Shown: one piece after another, positions 4,510-5,106 of the stretch
Numbering within the stretch: the first letter of the stretch is position 1
How the letters are laid out: the number at the start of each line of letters is the position of its first letter
Assembly (NCBI GenBank): GCA_012517645.1
Contig: JAAYUR010000082.1
Coordinates: 1-5,106, forward strand
DNA: 5,106 nucleotides
From: Treponema sp.
GTDB taxonomy: Bacteria > Spirochaetota > Spirochaetia > Treponematales > UBA12059
Direction of reading: 5' to 3'
Notes under the pieces: model-generated
Told to the model about the DNA's origin: nothing
Database searches by the model: none
Seen by the model: only the letters and a program-made list of their open reading frames with translations
Made by a program: the position numbers and the translations under genes

Positions 4510-5106
4510 CGCCAAGCTCATGCAGGGGAACGAGGCCTGCACGATCGGGGCCCTCGTCGCGGGACTCGAGTTCTTCGCGGGGTACCCCATCACGCCGTCC
4601 ACGGAGATCGCGGAGCTCTGCTCCGAGGAGCTCCCCAAGGTCGGGGGCAAGTTCGTCCAGATGGAGGACGAGATCGGCTCCATAGCGGCCATCATCGGGG
4701 CGTCCCTGACGGGCAAGAAGGCCATGACCGCCACCAGCGGCCCGGGATTCTCCCTGATGCAGGAGAGCCTCGGGTACGCCGCGGAAACCGAGGTCCCCGT
4801 CGTCATCATCGACGTACAGCGCATGGGGCCCTCCACGGGCATGCCCACCTCCCCCGCCCAGGGCGACGTCATGCAGGCCCGCTGGGGGACCCACGGCGAC
4901 CATCCGGTGATCGTTCTGGCACCGGGCAACGTGAAGGAGTGCTTCGACCTGACGGTGCGCGCCTTCAACCTCGCGGAGGAATATCGGGTTCCCGTCGTGG
5001 TCCTCACGGACGAAGTGATCGGCCACATGCGGGAAAAGGTCGTCCTCCCGGAGTGGAAGGACGTGAAGGTCGTGGATCGGGCCCGCCCTTCGGCTCCCGG
5101 CGGGTA
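4502..5106 (+). CDS. korA: 2-oxoglutarate:ferredoxin oxidoreductase alpha subunit (partial, 3' end beyond window)
   Basis: 201 complete codons from the ATG at 4502 to the window edge; family members are about 370-390 residues, so roughly half is present. The enzyme interconverts 2-oxoglutarate and CoA with succinyl-CoA and CO2, using ferredoxin. Landmarks in order are MQGNEACTIGAL, GYPITPSTEI (27-36), QMEDEIGSI (53-61), ATSGPGFSLMQE (77-88), DVQRMGPSTGMPT (104-116), QGDVMQARWGTHGD and DEVIGHMREKV. The QRMGPSTGMPT block and the QARWGTHGD run favour the 2-oxoglutarate class over pyruvate- or branched-chain-specific relatives. GGAGG (4491-4495) lies 6 nt before the ATG, inside korD, and the 8-nt overlap ATGCCTAG couples the two genes. 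The thiamine-diphosphate-binding beta subunit (korB) and the gamma subunit (korC) are expected to follow just outside the window. Confidence 0.93.
   Translation, partial: MPSAKLMQGNEACTIGALVAGLEFFAGYPITPSTEIAELCSEELPKVGGKFVQMEDEIGSIAAIIGASLTGKKAMTATSGPGFSLMQESLGYAAETEVPVVIIDVQRMGPSTGMPTSPAQGDVMQARWGTHGDHPVIVLAPGNVKECFDLTVRAFNLAEEYRVPVVVLTDEVIGHMREKVVLPEWKDVKVVDRARPSAPGG

Noticed and set aside
4062..4685. + strand open frame (207 codons) covering the kor leader, korD and the start of korA
   Set aside because: It overlaps two clearly identified genes in another frame. Its part within the leader (4062-4239) is unremarkable and Arg-rich, and the 3' part is Ser/Arg low complexity.
4168..5028. - strand open frame (286 codons) antisense to korD and korA
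   Set aside because: It is a shadow of conserved kor codons on the other strand, and no family pattern is visible in it.

Overview
The window is GC-rich (well over half G+C by eye, with coding third positions dominated by G and C) and gene-dense. It carries genes typical of an anaerobic, organic- or amino-acid-fermenting bacterium: a ferredoxin-dependent 2-oxoacid oxidoreductase of the KorDABC type, and a biotin-dependent carboxyltransferase of the transcarboxylase 5S / pyruvate carboxylase subunit B type. Synergistota or an anaerobic Desulfobacterota-like lineage would fit. This is inference from gene content, because the window has no taxonomic marker.

Layout, left to right. Positions 1-228 (+) hold the C-terminal 75 codons of a gene cut by the window edge. 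Its last residues resemble the beta-strand that closes 5S-type carboxyltransferases or leads into biotinyl domains. After a 90-nt spacer with a perfect TATAAT box comes an EamA-family ten-helix transporter (319-1290, +), which has an unusual Pro/Gly/Arg-rich insert encoded partly by a GC hairpin. Its stop codon overlaps that of the convergent carboxyltransferase gene (1287-2978, -) in a shared CTAG, leaving no room for an intergenic terminator. Upstream of the carboxyltransferase on the same strand is a LysR-family regulator (3027-3953, -), so the order of transcription is lysR then carboxyltransferase, with a gap of about 50 nt.

The 286-nt divergent region (3954-4239) separates lysR from korD (4240-4509, +; a 2x[4Fe-4S] ferredoxin subunit) and korA (4502-5106, +; alpha subunit, cut by the right edge). 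It contains a perfect 6-5-6 inverted repeat with the LysR T-N11-A signature, a nearby AT-rich palindrome, candidate promoters in both directions, and two hairpins directly upstream of korD, one of which partly covers the Shine-Dalgarno.

Working model (inference): one LysR regulator coordinates a 2-oxoglutarate:ferredoxin oxidoreductase (2-oxoglutarate to succinyl-CoA, CO2 and reduced ferredoxin, or the reverse) with a biotin-dependent carboxyl transfer step linking the pyruvate/oxaloacetate and propionyl/methylmalonyl-CoA pools. The carboxyltransferase has no biotinyl domain, so its carrier and biotin carboxylase or decarboxylase partners must be encoded elsewhere. No CRISPR array, tRNA, rRNA, insertion sequence or phage gene is visible. 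The divergent lysR/kor control region is the most interesting part of the window; the genes themselves belong to known families.
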